Shown: piece after piece, positions 25,815 to 35,574 of the stretch
How the letters are laid out: each line of letters begins with the position of its first letter
How positions within the stretch are numbered: the first letter of the stretch is position 1
From: Brachypterus glaber
Lineage: Eukaryota; Arthropoda; Insecta; Coleoptera; Kateretidae
Reading direction: 5' to 3'
DNA: 64,000 nt
Assembly (NCBI GenBank): GCA_958510825.1
Contig: OY294045.1
Location: forward strand, 93,494,988 to 93,558,987
Position numbers and translations under genes: made by a program
The notes under the pieces: generated by a model
Databases searched by the model: none
The model's input: the letters and a program-made list of their open reading frames with translations, nothing else
Told to the model about the DNA's origin: nothing

Positions 25815-26117
25815 TAGGGTACCGGTAATATGGTCAGTTGCGGCCATTGATAGAATTGTATAGTGCACGGAGTCAGTCCGCCAGTAGTGTAATCTCGTAA
25901 ACTTTTAAAAGTCTGTATAAAAATCTTAAGAACTTTAAAAGTTGAAAGTTATCAAAACTTTTGTTAAATCTTTGTCGTTTTTTAATAGAAATCTATAGAA
26001 GCTTAGTTAGTTTAATAAAGCCTTGCTAATTAATATTTTTCTTAATAAGTTTCTATTGTATAGTAAGAAAATTAATATTTATAGTAGCGTATACTATTTA
26101 ATAAAAAAAATTAATAT

Positions 26118-26993
26118 GACTATTTTACAAACAACATATAGGCCAATCAAAACCTTGCATTTTTAGTTTCTTGACCAATCAAATCAATCTTATAGTTTTT
26201 GCACAATGCAATCACTTGGTTACTATGGAAACTGACAGTTACTGACATTTTGATAAATGTTATATTTTTGCAAAATGTGTTTTTAATTTGTGAAGCTTAC
26301 CTTTGATTTATTTTTATTTATAAGCAATATAAATGCTTATTTAATTACAAAAACATCCTAGGTATAAACCCTAATTAATTTTAGATAATATAGGTATTAC
26401 ATTTTATGCACTTTTCATCTTAAAAGCTTTAAAACACTGATATTAATAAATTTTAATTTATTTAATTGAATCTTGGTATTAAAACCACTCAAAACTAATT
26501 TAAACACTTATTTATTAAAAATATATTTACAGTAAAGAAGTAAATAATTTACTACTTTTAAATGACAGAAATCAAAACATCAAATGACTGCGCTGGTACC
26601 AGTACAGCGTTGCCAAACTTTATTAGAAACCGATCGCAAATTATTTTTTTACGGGTGGAAACACCCGTTATTTTAATTCTTTTCAGTTGAAGACTAAACT
26701 TTTTAAACAAAAACAGCAATGATCTTTGTTTAAATTCTAATATATATGTTAACAACTATTTTATTGGAATAATCCCAAGCATGAAATATTCCTCACGCAA
26801 AGTTTAGACTTGGCAACATTCGCGAACAAGTGAACATCGTGGTTTTAAAAAGCGCGGAAAATTTGACATTTAAAGTTTTAATTATAGTAGTAAAGTAATA
26901 TTGTCGTTTAGTTCTTAAATTTTTAATTTAAATATGAAACAACATTAAACATGGTAAAATTATATACTTCCTTATTTTGTTTGTGAAATAGTC
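26118..26993. mobile_element. Candidate TIR element, 876 bp, GACTATTT ends
   Basis: The left end gactattttacaaacaa is matched by the right end ttgtttgtgaaatagtc (one mismatch in 17 bp). The interior from 26,140 to about 26,555 is repeated in reverse orientation at about 40,420-41,010, including its 17-bp end, so this is a family with a partial second copy. The minus-strand ORF inside (26,558-26,755) is unrecognised. No target duplication was found. Confidence 0.55.
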
Positions 26994-27015
26994 TTTCGAA
27001 ATACCATTCGTGAAT

Positions 27016-27112
27016 ATTGAATTATATATAATTTTTTTACTGTATATAAAAAAACATTTTCCTTAAGGAAATTGTTTTTTTAATACAGTAAAAAAATGAT
27101 CGATAATTCAAC
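27016..27112. repeat. 97-bp hairpin
   Basis: attgaattat...tttttttactgtat...aaaaaaac on the left is matched by its reverse complement on the right, centred on ttccttaaggaa. Arms are about 46 bp with a few mismatches. It may be a small foldback element or the relic of an inverted duplication. Confidence 0.6.
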
Positions 27113-27409
27113 ATGCACTTATGATATTACTAATGAAAACTTATCAGAGAAAATTCGATTGCCGTTAATTGATAGGCTACCTAAGAGAGCCTACCTTTAT
27201 TTGAAGGGAAACAAAAAAAACTCGCTGGAGAAATTCTTATTTTCTTTTTTTGGTTCGCATGGATAAGAACGTACGTTAGTTTCAGTCTTGATTACCCACA
27301 ATAAAATTACAAATCGATTATTTTGAACTACCATTTCATGTATATGTAAGTATATTAAACAGATACACTTGATTACCCCATCAATTGTGATCACAAATAA
27401 TGTGACACC

Positions 27410-27724
27410 ATGGCGTTGGGGATAGATTCACCATTCAAACTATTCAATATAGGTATAGTACACAATTCCCAGTTTAGTGATAAAGGATACCCAGTGGACT
27501 TTGCCCCCTCCATAGAATTCAATCAAACATCAATGACCAGACGTGTAACGGGTCATCAAATGCAGCTAGGTAATTTTATCAAAGCATCAAAGTTGCTGCT
27601 GTCACCCCAGCCACACACTTTTCCCGTTCGATTTGTAACTAACACAATATTTAGTGCCATTAGTACTATCACGGCCATTAAATCCAGCTACAGCAAAGAT
27701 CCTTGCGGAATACCCAATATTTAA
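27410..27724 (+). CDS. Unrecognised small ORF, doubtful gene
   Basis: A 104-codon plus-strand ORF with balanced amino-acid composition, in a patch that is less AT-rich than its surroundings. I do not recognise a domain, signal peptide or membrane segment. The opposite strand also has long open stretches interrupted by only a few stops, so the patch could instead be an eroded coding fragment on the minus strand. No splice context, neighbour or repeat copy helps decide. Treat it as an unverified ORF. Confidence 0.2.
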   Translation: MALGIDSPFKLFNIGIVHNSQFSDKGYPVDFAPSIEFNQTSMTRRVTGHQMQLGNFIKASKLLLSPQPHTFPVRFVTNTIFSAISTITAIKSSYSKDPCGIPNI

Positions 27725-28552
27725 AATTATAGTTGCGTAGATTGTGACATATGAGTTATTTGTCATTTTTAAAAAGTAGAGTTACACATGTTGTCATTCT
27801 GAAATAATTATATTTCATTTTTATTATTATCAATATACAAATATAAATAGTAACGATAGTCCTGAGGTTAGTTTAAGTTTTAAAGAATGGCCAAATCAAA
27901 CTTACAGTGTTATAAGAAATTTATAATAATAATGTAAAGATAAAAAATTGTGCTTTGTGTTAATGTTTATTAATAAACTGCAGGGCAGTGCACAAACTTT
28001 CAAGTTTAAATGTAGGATTTTTATACTAAATTTTGTTTTGTTATAATGAAACAATGTAATGTAAGGTATTTTAATTAGTATATTTTTCTACAATAAATAA
28101 ATAAATACATAAAATAAATAAATGTTGTTAGAAGCCGCTCTGTGAGTGGAACATTTTGGTCGGCCCGAACCTTCTTTCCGATTTTTTACACCTCGTTCTT
28201 CTATTCTCTTTTTCGCGCGGCAAACCGTATTCGTTGAAATATCCAATTCATAAATAAATAATTATAATTATCTATAGCTCTTATACTATTATTTAGTCTT
28301 GCTATTAGAATTGCTTTTTTTAATTCGCTTGGCATTATTAAAAAATATTTCAATTTAATTATTTGTCAATTTGACATTTGTTGTCAAAATTTAAAATTTA
28401 AGTTAAGTATTACAAATGTCTGTAAAATTTTAAAGTTGGTTTTAATATGTATCATTTTTGGATGTAGCTGAATTTATTGGCCGCGATGGTACCTAATTGT
28501 ACCCCAAAGCTTGAATTTGTATCTCAGCCGTTTGTCAGGGACTTGATAACTG
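27725..28552. other. AT-rich stretch, no recognised element
   Basis: A taaataaataaa-rich tract at about 28,092-28,122 may be a retroposon tail without a recognisable body. A less AT-rich patch at 28,130-28,240 (gtcggcccgaacc, gcgcggcaaaccg) has no supportable frame. Confidence 0.4.
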
Positions 28553-28655
28553 TTTTCCCCTACTACTAGTCCACACAAATCCTGGACCTAGGGGATGCTT
28601 ATTTAAGTAGAATAGTATGAGGTTAAGTTAAAAAAAAACAAATAAACAAAAACAA
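28553..28655 (+). mobile_element. SINE fragment, 5'-truncated
   Basis: tactactagtccacacaaat, cctggacctaggggatgctt and gtatgaggttaa match the 3' half of the SINE at 39,224-39,498 (ctactactagcccacacaag, cctggacttaggggatgctt, gtacgaggttaa). It ends in an A-rich tail from about 28,630. The tRNA-like head is missing. Confidence 0.75.
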
Positions 28656-28772
28656 ATTATTATTTCATTTGAATACACTGAGAGCTCGTTACCGAGTAAA
28701 TACTAAACATTTTTGTTTATATGGAACCCCACGAAAGTTTAGTCAACATTCATTGGTTGTTACACTTACCAG

Positions 28773-29968
28773 AACTATAATAATAATAATAATAATAATA
28801 ATAATCTTTATTTCGCATAAACACTTCTGATACAAAAGTAACTAAAAATATTTATTGAAAGTTTGTCAAAAAGAGTGGTGCTGGCTTACTAAAACCTGCC
28901 TTGCAGAAAAAAATGCATGTATAAATATAAAAATACGGACAATTTAAAACACATTTAAAAAAAATACATATTTAAAAGTAACAGAAAATAAATAAATAAT
29001 ATACTTAATATAAAAAGTTGTTTAAACAGATGAGTGAAACTCTTCCAGGCTATATGGTTCTAAGTCGCAAATGTAGTTGTATAGACTATTTTTAAACTTA
29101 GTCCTATTGTTTTTTAAACTTTTTAAACTCAGAGGCAGTTTGTTGAAAAACTGTATTGACGAATAATATGATCCTTTCTCATATGTGGCTAGTCGATATT
29201 TTGGAAAACTATAGTCTAGGACTCTGTCCGATTCCAGGCCTCGAAAAAGGTGCATATTCTTTACCAGGAATAAGACAGACTCGTATACATATAGCCCGAT
29301 TACAGTCAGGATCCTACTTGATTTAAATTTGTTTCGACAAGATTCATTGTACGATAGCCCAAGCATTTTGCGAAGTGCTCTTTTTTGACATATAAAAACC
29401 GACTCTATATTCCTGCATTTCCCCCAAAAGATGATTCCATATTTAAGGAGACTCTGAAAATTCGAAAAGTATACTACTCTAAGGGTACTCACATCAACGT
29501 AACTCTTCATTACATGGAGCGAGTAGCTGACTTTGTTTAATCTTCCTCGCAAACGATCTACATGTGAAAACCAATTTAAGTTTTCGTCTATTTGAAGACC
29601 CAAAAATTTTACTTCGTCTGAAAGTTCCCTTCTTACCTTAGATATGTTTATAGTATTATGTTCCTGTTGTCTCATTTTGAACATAATAAAGTTTGTTTTT
29701 TCTTCATTTAAAATGAGTTTATTACTTTCTAACCAGGATTTTACTACAATAAAGAGAGCTTCAGTTTCCATGCTTAAATTATCAAAGGAATTTGATTTAA
29801 CTAAAAAATTTGAATCATCAGCGAAACTGATCAAGGATTGATTACAATTTTGTAGCGTCACATATAGATCGTTCACGAAGATAATAAACAGTAAAGGTCC
29901 CAATATGCTACCTTGTGGGATCCCAACCTCAATATTTTTTATATCTGACAAATATTTAATAAAATTTT
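28773..29968 (-). mobile_element. 5'-truncated LINE with (TTA)n tail
   Basis: Reading on the minus strand: the reverse-transcriptase fragment, a 3' untranslated segment of about 220 bp, then a (TTA)n tail, visible as (taa)n at about 28,777-28,804 on the plus strand. The hexamer aactat occurs at both boundaries (28,773-28,778 and 29,971-29,976) and may be a short target duplication, but six bases in AT-rich DNA is weak. 5' truncation with a simple-repeat tail is typical of target-primed insertion by jockey/CR1-like LINEs. The truncation point abuts the Penelope-like fragment. Confidence 0.75.
29022..29966 (-). pseudogene. LINE reverse transcriptase, C-terminal half
   Basis: A continuous frame of about 314 codons with no ATG at its 5' end, as expected for a truncated insert. 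The first open codon is near 29,966 and a TTG at 29,949-29,951 is only a nominal start. Numbered from that TTG, it has the RT block GIPQGSILGPLLF (10-22), the catalytic FADD box at 43-46, a thumb-side LNEEKTNFIMF (81-91) and FLGLQIDENLNW (116-127). A C-terminal domain follows with the YGIIFWG, QKRALRKMLG and CR..FKSSRILT blocks common in jockey-group and CR1-like elements. The fingers, the endonuclease and ORF1 are absent, so it cannot move itself. The intact frame implies a fairly recent insertion. Confidence 0.85.
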
Positions 29969-29974
29969 ATAACT

Positions 29975-30256
29975 ATGCCTTTTAATGCAAATATAAATTC
30001 TAAACACAGCGTTTATTGCATTCCCTGTCAGTGCGAGAAATTTTATGTCGGTGAATCTAGTCTGACAGAACACAAAATTAACTGTCAAAAAAGAAAAATA
30101 TTTTCTTCAAAATTACTTGATCACTTATTTAATAATTGTCACCATTTTTTATTTGATAATACAAAAATTTTGACTAAAGAGCCTATCACAGAAATACGAA
30201 AGCTAAAAGAATCAATTTTCATAAAATTATGCAGAGATAACTGTATTAGCGAATGA
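29975..30256 (+). pseudogene. Penelope-like element, GIY-YIG endonuclease fragment
   Basis: A 93-codon frame resembles the C-terminal endonuclease of Penelope-like retroelements. SVYCIPCQCEKFYVGES (residues 12-28) corresponds to the GIY...YIG core with the inserted Cys-Cys typical of the family, then EH and a Lys/Arg-rich stretch. The end, HHFLFDNTKILTKEP (50s-60s) then LKESIFIKLCRDNC, matches the conserved tail seen in these proteins. The catalytic Arg of the usual GET..R..EH block seems lost (SSLTEH). The reverse transcriptase is missing: the frame starts where the LINE at 28,773-29,968 ends. In the autonomous element the nuclease nicks target DNA for reverse transcription. Confidence 0.7.
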
Positions 30257-30640
30257 TCTTCATCTTTATCTAATATTTGGACAGCAATACTTAATGATGA
30301 AGTATTACGCGGTAACTTAACTTTGCCCTCCTTACAATAAAAAAGTTTTTTCCAAATTAACTTCTCTACACTATTCAAAAAAAAAAAAACGCCTTTTCCA
30401 AATAAATTTCTCTACACCTTTTTATTGTTAGAGGTGTCTTTGTTTCAATTACCTCGAAATGACATATTTTGACATTTATCAGATTTTGACTGATAAAGCC
30501 AAATATTGCACAAATTCTTTCAAAAACTAATAATTTTCTTTGAAAACGGGATCAGATTAGAACCCGAAACGTTAGAAGTTAACTTTTATTCAGTTTTTCG
30601 TTCTTTTTTAATTATTTTAACGATTTATCAAGAATTTTAT
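30257..30640 (+). mobile_element. Probable 3' region of the Penelope-like element
   Basis: Non-coding sequence directly after the nuclease fragment. It contains aaaacgggatcagattagaa followed by cccgaaacgtt at about 30,545-30,573, a GGG/CCC stem with a gaaac box of the kind found in Penelope-like termini. The full hammerhead core is not present (the expected CUGANGA box reads tgaaaac). The boundary at the right is approximate. Confidence 0.45.
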
Positions 30641-30675
30641 TAAAAATTCTTTATTTAGGCAACATTTTTAAACTC

Positions 30676-30862
30676 TGGTAAGGTATTGACTAATAATATT
30701 TTTTAGGTAAAGAAGATATAGCAGATAAGTATTATGTTAAACGCAATACCTTACCAGCGCATCTAGGAATAGGTGCGCCTGATAAGAACATTTTAATTTT
30801 ATTTTCTGTTTTAGATTTTTTATCGATATAAATAATCATTGAGGCGAAATGGCTCAAATTAA
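30676..30862 (+). repeat. Dispersed repeat R3, copy 1
   Basis: The sequence acgcaataccttaccagcgc, tctaggaataggtgcgcctg, gataagaacattttaatttt, ttatcgatata and gaggcgaaatggctca recurs in reverse orientation at 49,449-49,600. A 14-bp inverted pair, ctggtaaggtattg/caataccttaccag, lies at 30,676-30,689 and 30,751-30,764. Family unknown. Confidence 0.7.
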
Positions 30863-30883
30863 ATAAAACGTTAAGTTAAAAAG

Positions 30884-30960
30884 TCCCGCTAGTTTTTTGG
30901 TACTCGGATTTTTTAAATTCTTATCTCAAAATGTATTAAATATTTTGTACCCTTCGGTAC
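30884..30960 (+). repeat. Inverted partner of 33,560-33,632
   Basis: agtcccgctagttttttggt, actcggattttttaaattct and caaaatgtattaaata match the reverse complement of 33,560-33,632 (tttaatacattttgagttta, aaaatccgagtactaaaaaa) at roughly 80%. The two could be TIRs of a degenerate 2.75-kb element enclosing younger insertions, or simply dispersed inverted copies. Confidence 0.5.
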
Positions 30961-31185
30961 TTAATATTGAACAGGTTCAAGATATAAGTTCCTTTAATTT
31001 TTCGGTACTTACTAATAAGTAGGTAGAAGTTTTTACTTAAAAAAAATCAGTTGTCTATAATTTTTGCAAATAAACAAGCTGAAAATATCAACATATTGCC
31101 AGAGTTTTATCTACTTAAATATGATTTCATTTATTACGAAAGCATAGAAGGGCCATGCAGAATGTTTTTTTTATAATTGCAAGTT

Positions 31186-31291
31186 GTGAACTTGCAATTA
31201 GTACTAATTGACAGTTGTCAACTTGCAATTAAGCTAATTGTCAGTTCACAACTTGCAATTAGTACTAACTGACAGTTGCATCTTGCAATTG
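31186..31291. repeat. 30-bp tandem repeat, about 3.5 copies
   Basis: cttgcaatt recurs at 31,191, 31,222, 31,252 and 31,282, with intervening agtactaattgacagtt or aagctaattgtcagtt. A 36-bp piece (31,226-31,261) recurs without change at 32,375-32,410, so both sites probably belong to one element family. Confidence 0.7.
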
Positions 31292-31299
31292 TAACAGAG

Positions 31300-32374
31300 C
31301 GGTCACCCTGTATATATTGAGTATTTATATTTTTATTTTTATGGTTATTGAACGTGACATAGCATTGTTCTTAACGGGTGGTTTGTTGTTTGTTTTTTCA
31401 GTTGCTAATATTATTAGTATTTGGGAAGCTTACATTTTGTGTAATTGAGGCGTTTACATAAAAAGGGTGTACATTTTTATTCGGTTTTCTTAATTAATAA
31501 ATATGGGAATATCTTTAATGATGTTGTTTTAGATACTGGCAATAGTTAGGGATTGTTTGTAAAAATGGTTTTATCTACTTCGAAGCAATGTCATGAAAAT
31601 CAATATCAATCAATATGTAGAAGTAGTTTTTTTAATCATTTCGCTTAATTAAATTTAAATTCATTTTCAGTAATTTAAATTCAGTTTATTTTGATCGATA
31701 ACTCCTCAGATATTTTCGTTAATAGTTTTATGACTGGTATATCGGTATCTCTGGGAAGGGAAATCTTTGCCTGTGTTTAGTTATGGTCAAAAATGGGATT
31801 CGGAAATATGTAGTCGTCTAGTAAAGTTGTGCCTTAGGGGAATTAGAATTAACGTAATATGTGAAAATTTAAAGTAAAATTTAGAGTCGCGCGTATAGAT
31901 ATCTGAAGGGTAAAGATGCTATTTATTCATAATTTTTTTCATTTCAAATTAAAATATTTTGTTGTTTTTAATTTGTTTTTAACTTTTCATTTTTCTTTGA
32001 ATTAAATTCTTTTCATAATTGTTTAATCCTTTTGTTTTATTGGCAAGATATATTTTAATTAATTTAAAATATATTTGAAGTTTCTTTACCTTTCGCATAT
32101 CTACAGTTTGTGTTATAAGAAGAAGTCTTCGCTGGAATAAGAAAGTCAGATAAGTATTAAGTAGTAATTAGATTTTTATATTAACATTTGTTATCATATG
32201 ATATATGATATTGTGATAATATTATGTAATATTATTACTGGTGGCTCGCTACCCAAATAGCAACTATACAGCTATTTGTATTTGATACGCCTCCAAATAA
32301 TAGTGTGTGGTTCTAAATTAATGCCTTAGATAATTAATATTTTTGGCTATAATTGGGACCAACGCGCTATTACA
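31300..32374. other. AT-rich stretch between two related repeats
   Basis: The motif caccctgtatatat at about 31,302 resembles the outer end of TA-inserting MITEs (compare 52,529). No ORF or other element is recognised between here and the repeat at 32,375. Confidence 0.35.
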
Positions 32375-32478
32375 CAATTAAGCTAATTGTCAGTTCACAA
32401 CTTGCAATTAACTAATTGTGAACTTGAAATTAGTACAAAATGATCAAAATTTGCGTTACGTAATACTTGAACGTTCCC
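32375..32478 (+). mobile_element. MITE end, gttacgtaatacttgaacgttccc family
   Basis: Subterminal repeat (caattaagctaattgtcagt) followed by gatcaaaatttgcgttacgt and aatacttgaacgttccc, ending exactly where the foldback element at 32,479 begins. The terminal stretch matches the ends of the foldback MITE at 22,081-22,324 and the tract at 59,022-59,068. The other end of this copy was not located. Confidence 0.6.
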
Positions 32479-32977
32479 TTAATGCCAGGTGAAAAAAAAT
32501 ATATTATTTATAGATTTGGGTCGCTAAACACGATTCCGTTCTCAAAAGTGACAGAAACGGTGTAGAAGACTGTTTTTTTTTCTTCATAAAAAGGTTAAAA
32601 TAGGTCAATTGTGAGCTAACGATGAATAGTATATTATTCAACGATCGTATAATAACTGCTATTAATCAATGAGGGTGAATTTTGCGACACGAGCCGAGAG
32701 GCGAGTGGCGTAATCACCCGAATGATTATTAGCCATTATACGCGAGTAGAAGACTATACTTTATCCACGGGTGATTACGCCACTCTCCTATCGGCTTGTG
32801 TCGCAAAATTCACCCTCGTTAAATAATATACTATTTTTCTGGGCATCGTTGGCTCAAAATTGACCTATTTTAACCTGTTAACGAAAAAAAGTCTTCCAGG
32901 CGGTTTCTGTCACTTTTAACTTAATCGTGTTCAGCGTGCCCAAATCTATAAAGAATGTATTTTCCACTTGGCATTAA
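32479..32977. mobile_element. Long foldback element, 499 bp, TTAA ends
   Basis: Nearly the whole element is two complementary arms. From outside in: ttaatgccaggtg / cacttggcattaa, tatagatttggg / cccaaatctata, aaacacgatt / aatcgtgtt, ggttaaaataggtcaatt / aattgacctattttaacc, then gagggtgaattttgcgacac / gtgtcgcaaaattcaccctc and gtgattacgccactc. The short loop lies near 32,735. The outermost TTAA could be a palindromic target duplication of the piggyBac type, but cannot be told apart from the TIR itself. No coding capacity. Confidence 0.85.
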
Positions 32978-33085
32978 TAGCTCAAAATCAACCTATTTTA
33001 CCTTTCTATGACAAAAAAAAACAGTCTTCCACACGGTTTCTGTAATTTTGAAGGTCGGCATCGTGTTCAGCATGTCCAATGGCGA
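32978..33085 (+). repeat. Extra copy of the foldback right arm
   Basis: tagctcaaaatcaacctatt, ttacctttctatgac, cagtcttccacacggtttct and catcgtgttcagcatgtcca repeat, in the same orientation, the right arm of the adjacent foldback (32,845-32,940). So three arm copies are present rather than two. Confidence 0.7.
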
Positions 33086-33149
33086 TTTCTCTCGTTAGAT
33101 TAGACAGGGACAAAAGTTCTACCCAAAAAGGATAGAAGACATACATACA

Positions 33150-33425
33150 CTCCCACTTCCACCCAACCAAACAAATTCTGTATTTGTTCTTTGTTGAACA
33201 AATACAATATTTACTTGGCCGGGCGAAAAGTGTAACTATATTATTTTTATTAAAGAAATAACTGGCGCCATCTAAATTTTAGTAGAATTATCTTATTCTA
33301 CAGATTCACATTAGCTATGTGCGTGCGTGCCGCTCAGTGCTACAGTTTCCGGAAAACCAAATAAATACTGTATTTGTTGTATGAAAAACAAATACAGTAT
33401 TTATTTGGTTGGGTGGATAGTGTAG
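33150..33425. repeat. Pair of 52-bp hairpins, direct repeat
   Basis: Hairpin 1 at 33,167-33,218 (ccaaacaaattctgtatttg ... caaatacaatatttacttgg). Hairpin 2 at 33,357-33,408 (ccaaataaatactgtatttg ... caaatacagtatttatttgg) with 22-bp perfect arms. Each is followed by a tract like agtgtaac/agtgtagcac. The outer flanks ccacccaacc (about 33,158) and ggttgggtgg (about 33,407) are also inverted. The whole may be one 275-bp element whose TIRs are themselves palindromic. Confidence 0.65.
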
Positions 33426-33559
33426 CACAAATGAGATAGAGATAGGGTAGACGTCTTTTGTTTCATAATTCTAGTTGTAGAGAGCTCCATTCTATAGGAA
33501 TTGGTATTTTTCATACGTTTGCACGAAGGGGCCAAAAACGGCCTATTTTTAAGATTGTT

Positions 33560-33632
33560 CTTTATAAGAAATTTAATACATTTTGAGTTTAGGATTTGGA
33601 AAATCCGAGTACTAAAAAAGCAGATGGACTTT
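33560..33632 (-). repeat. Inverted partner of 30,884-30,960
   Basis: See the partner entry. aaaatccgagtactaaaaaa is the clearest shared block. Between here and 34,095 no other feature is recognised. Confidence 0.5.
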
Positions 33633-34095
33633 TTTAAAAAACATCCAATTTCAGTACTTTGAAAATATTGTGAGACTTTCAGCTTGGTACGATCTGATTT
33701 ATAGAAGGTATAGGTGGCTAAAATAGGGCCTTAAAAAGGTAATCGCAGGAAATAACTGGAAAACGGTTAAAGTATAAATTACGTACCTTAAGGTACTAAA
33801 AATTTTAAGTTTCAAATCGGTAGGGAAAAAATGTGTGGCTAGGTTAAGGGCAGCATTAAAATTGAATGCTGTAATTACTTTTAGTGCTTTTATAACTAAA
33901 TAAAACTTTCAGGCGAACAATAAAAAACATACCGAATTAGTGTTTACTTTGTACGAATGCTATAATGATAACGAGGGAGCTGTGGTAATGACAGGTCATT
34001 AAGATAAATGAAGGTCTTGGATGTAGTATTATCTAAAATAATATAGTCGACTTGAAAATAGTATTAAATATTGTTGTAAAAACTTAAAATTAAAT

Positions 34096-35574
34096 CAAAG
34101 GACATAGCACAATTTATAGGGAATTTTGGCCCTCGGTGAAATTCGCTAAATTTTTTATATGTTTTAGTTTATGCTTTTTAAAAAGGAATTAGGAAAGTTT
34201 CAAGCACTTTGTATGTACAGTTTTTTTTCTATAACGAAAATAAAAAAATATTTTTGCCCCAAACTCCTCATAAAAATAAGTTTAATTAGCTTAATGATTA
34301 AGAAAAAAGCTTAATTGGTTTCAAACTGATGTCTGTCAATTTTTTTTATATATTATTAGTAATATAAAATTAATTTAGCATGGCATTTAGAGCCTTTTTT
34401 CAAGTAAATTGCTTTGTATGCAACCGTCAAGGTGGTCAACAGCAGATGCCCCGAATGGGAGGAAATGAAAACATTTTATTTATTTTTTTATAAAAATGTC
34501 CTAATGTAATAGTGTGAAAAAGAATTGAATCAAGGAAACATGTCTTTTGATAAGTACAACACCATATTCTCTTATTTTAAGGCTAACATCTTAAATGAAG
34601 AGCGCGGATTTTCATTCAAAGACCCGCGCCAGTTATTAGGTTCATAAGAAATGCTAGTCCAAAAATAAGAGAATTTGGCTTAAAATATAATCGAAAGATG
34701 CATTTTCTTGATTCATGGATCCTTTTTTTTTAGTGTTCATATTTTAAATCATATCGAGGGCTTCATAGCAAAGGGGCATATCTGCTACATGTTAACACGG
34801 TTGATACAGCCCTGTTATGAAACCCTCGGTATGATAGTTATATTGGATAATTTATTCTATGCAGAAACACAGTATTTCACTTTCAACTTAGTTTTTCTGT
34901 TCTGTTTTACTTCTTATTTTATTATTTTATTAAGTTCTGGAGTTTTTTATTCCAGTACATTATATTACAAAAACACATATTCAATTTCTTCTGTGTAGAA
35001 TTTTGGAAATAATTGTTTTTTTTGCCGTACAAAAAATAAGGGATACACTTTCGGTATTAAAATCGCTTATTATTTTACAAACGATTCCCTTAAAACGTAT
35101 TTCTATTCTGCTTTTCTTCTTATTTCATTCTTTAGTTCATTTTTATATACGTTTTAGTACTTTTTACCAGGTTAGCAAATAACTTATTTCACGTATTTCA
35201 CTAATTTCGTCCTTAAGAAGTATTTCTGTTGCACTTTTCTTCATCTTATTTAATTATTCTGTCCAATTTCAATATGTATTTCATTACTTTTTCCCAATAA
35301 AACTGACAATTTAGTCTAAAAAACTTCAAAAATACGTCAGAATATCCTTCACTGACAAGTTGTCAAACGAAACAATGCCTACTAGAAAAATATTTTTATG
35401 AGGAGTGTAGGGCAAAAATATTTTTTTTATTTTCCTTATAGAAAAAAAACTGTACATACAAAGTGCTTGAAACGTTCCTAATTCCTTTTAAAAAAGTATA
35501 AACTAAAACATATAAAAAATTTAGCGAATTTCACCGAGGGCCAAAATTCCCTTTAAATTGTGCCATGTCCTTTG
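34096..35574. mobile_element. TIR element, 1,479 bp with about 180-bp TIRs
   Basis: Left TIR 34,096-34,276 and right TIR 35,391-35,574 are about 90% complementary: caaaggacatagcacaattt / aaattgtgccatgtcctttg, ggaattttggccctcggtga, gtttcaagcactttgtatgt acagttt and cctcataaaaat. A small indel (atag/tttaaa) and scattered substitutions separate them. The interior holds an unrecognised hydrophobic 96-codon ORF (34,708-34,998) rich in Phe, Leu and Tyr, probably chance, and a short inverted pair aataagagaat/attctcttatt. No target duplication could be read. It is likely a non-autonomous DNA transposon. Confidence 0.85.

Noticed and set aside
29975..30256. Host GIY-YIG nuclease gene
   Set aside because: The Cys-containing GIY-YIG variant and the DNTKIL...KEP tail fit Penelope-like retroelements, and the frame is truncated without a proper start.
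30540..30575. Complete hammerhead in the Penelope-like 3' region
   Set aside because: cccgaaacgtt and a GGG/CCC stem are present, but the first core box reads tgaaaac and stem III does not close.
32479..32977. Firm assignment of the foldback to piggyBac from TTAA
   Set aside because: TTAA is itself palindromic and adjoins the TIR, so a duplication cannot be separated from the arm with one copy.
34708..34998. 96-codon hydrophobic ORF as a membrane protein gene
   Set aside because: It lies in the AT-rich interior of a TIR element, with composition expected of random AT-rich DNA and no family resemblance.
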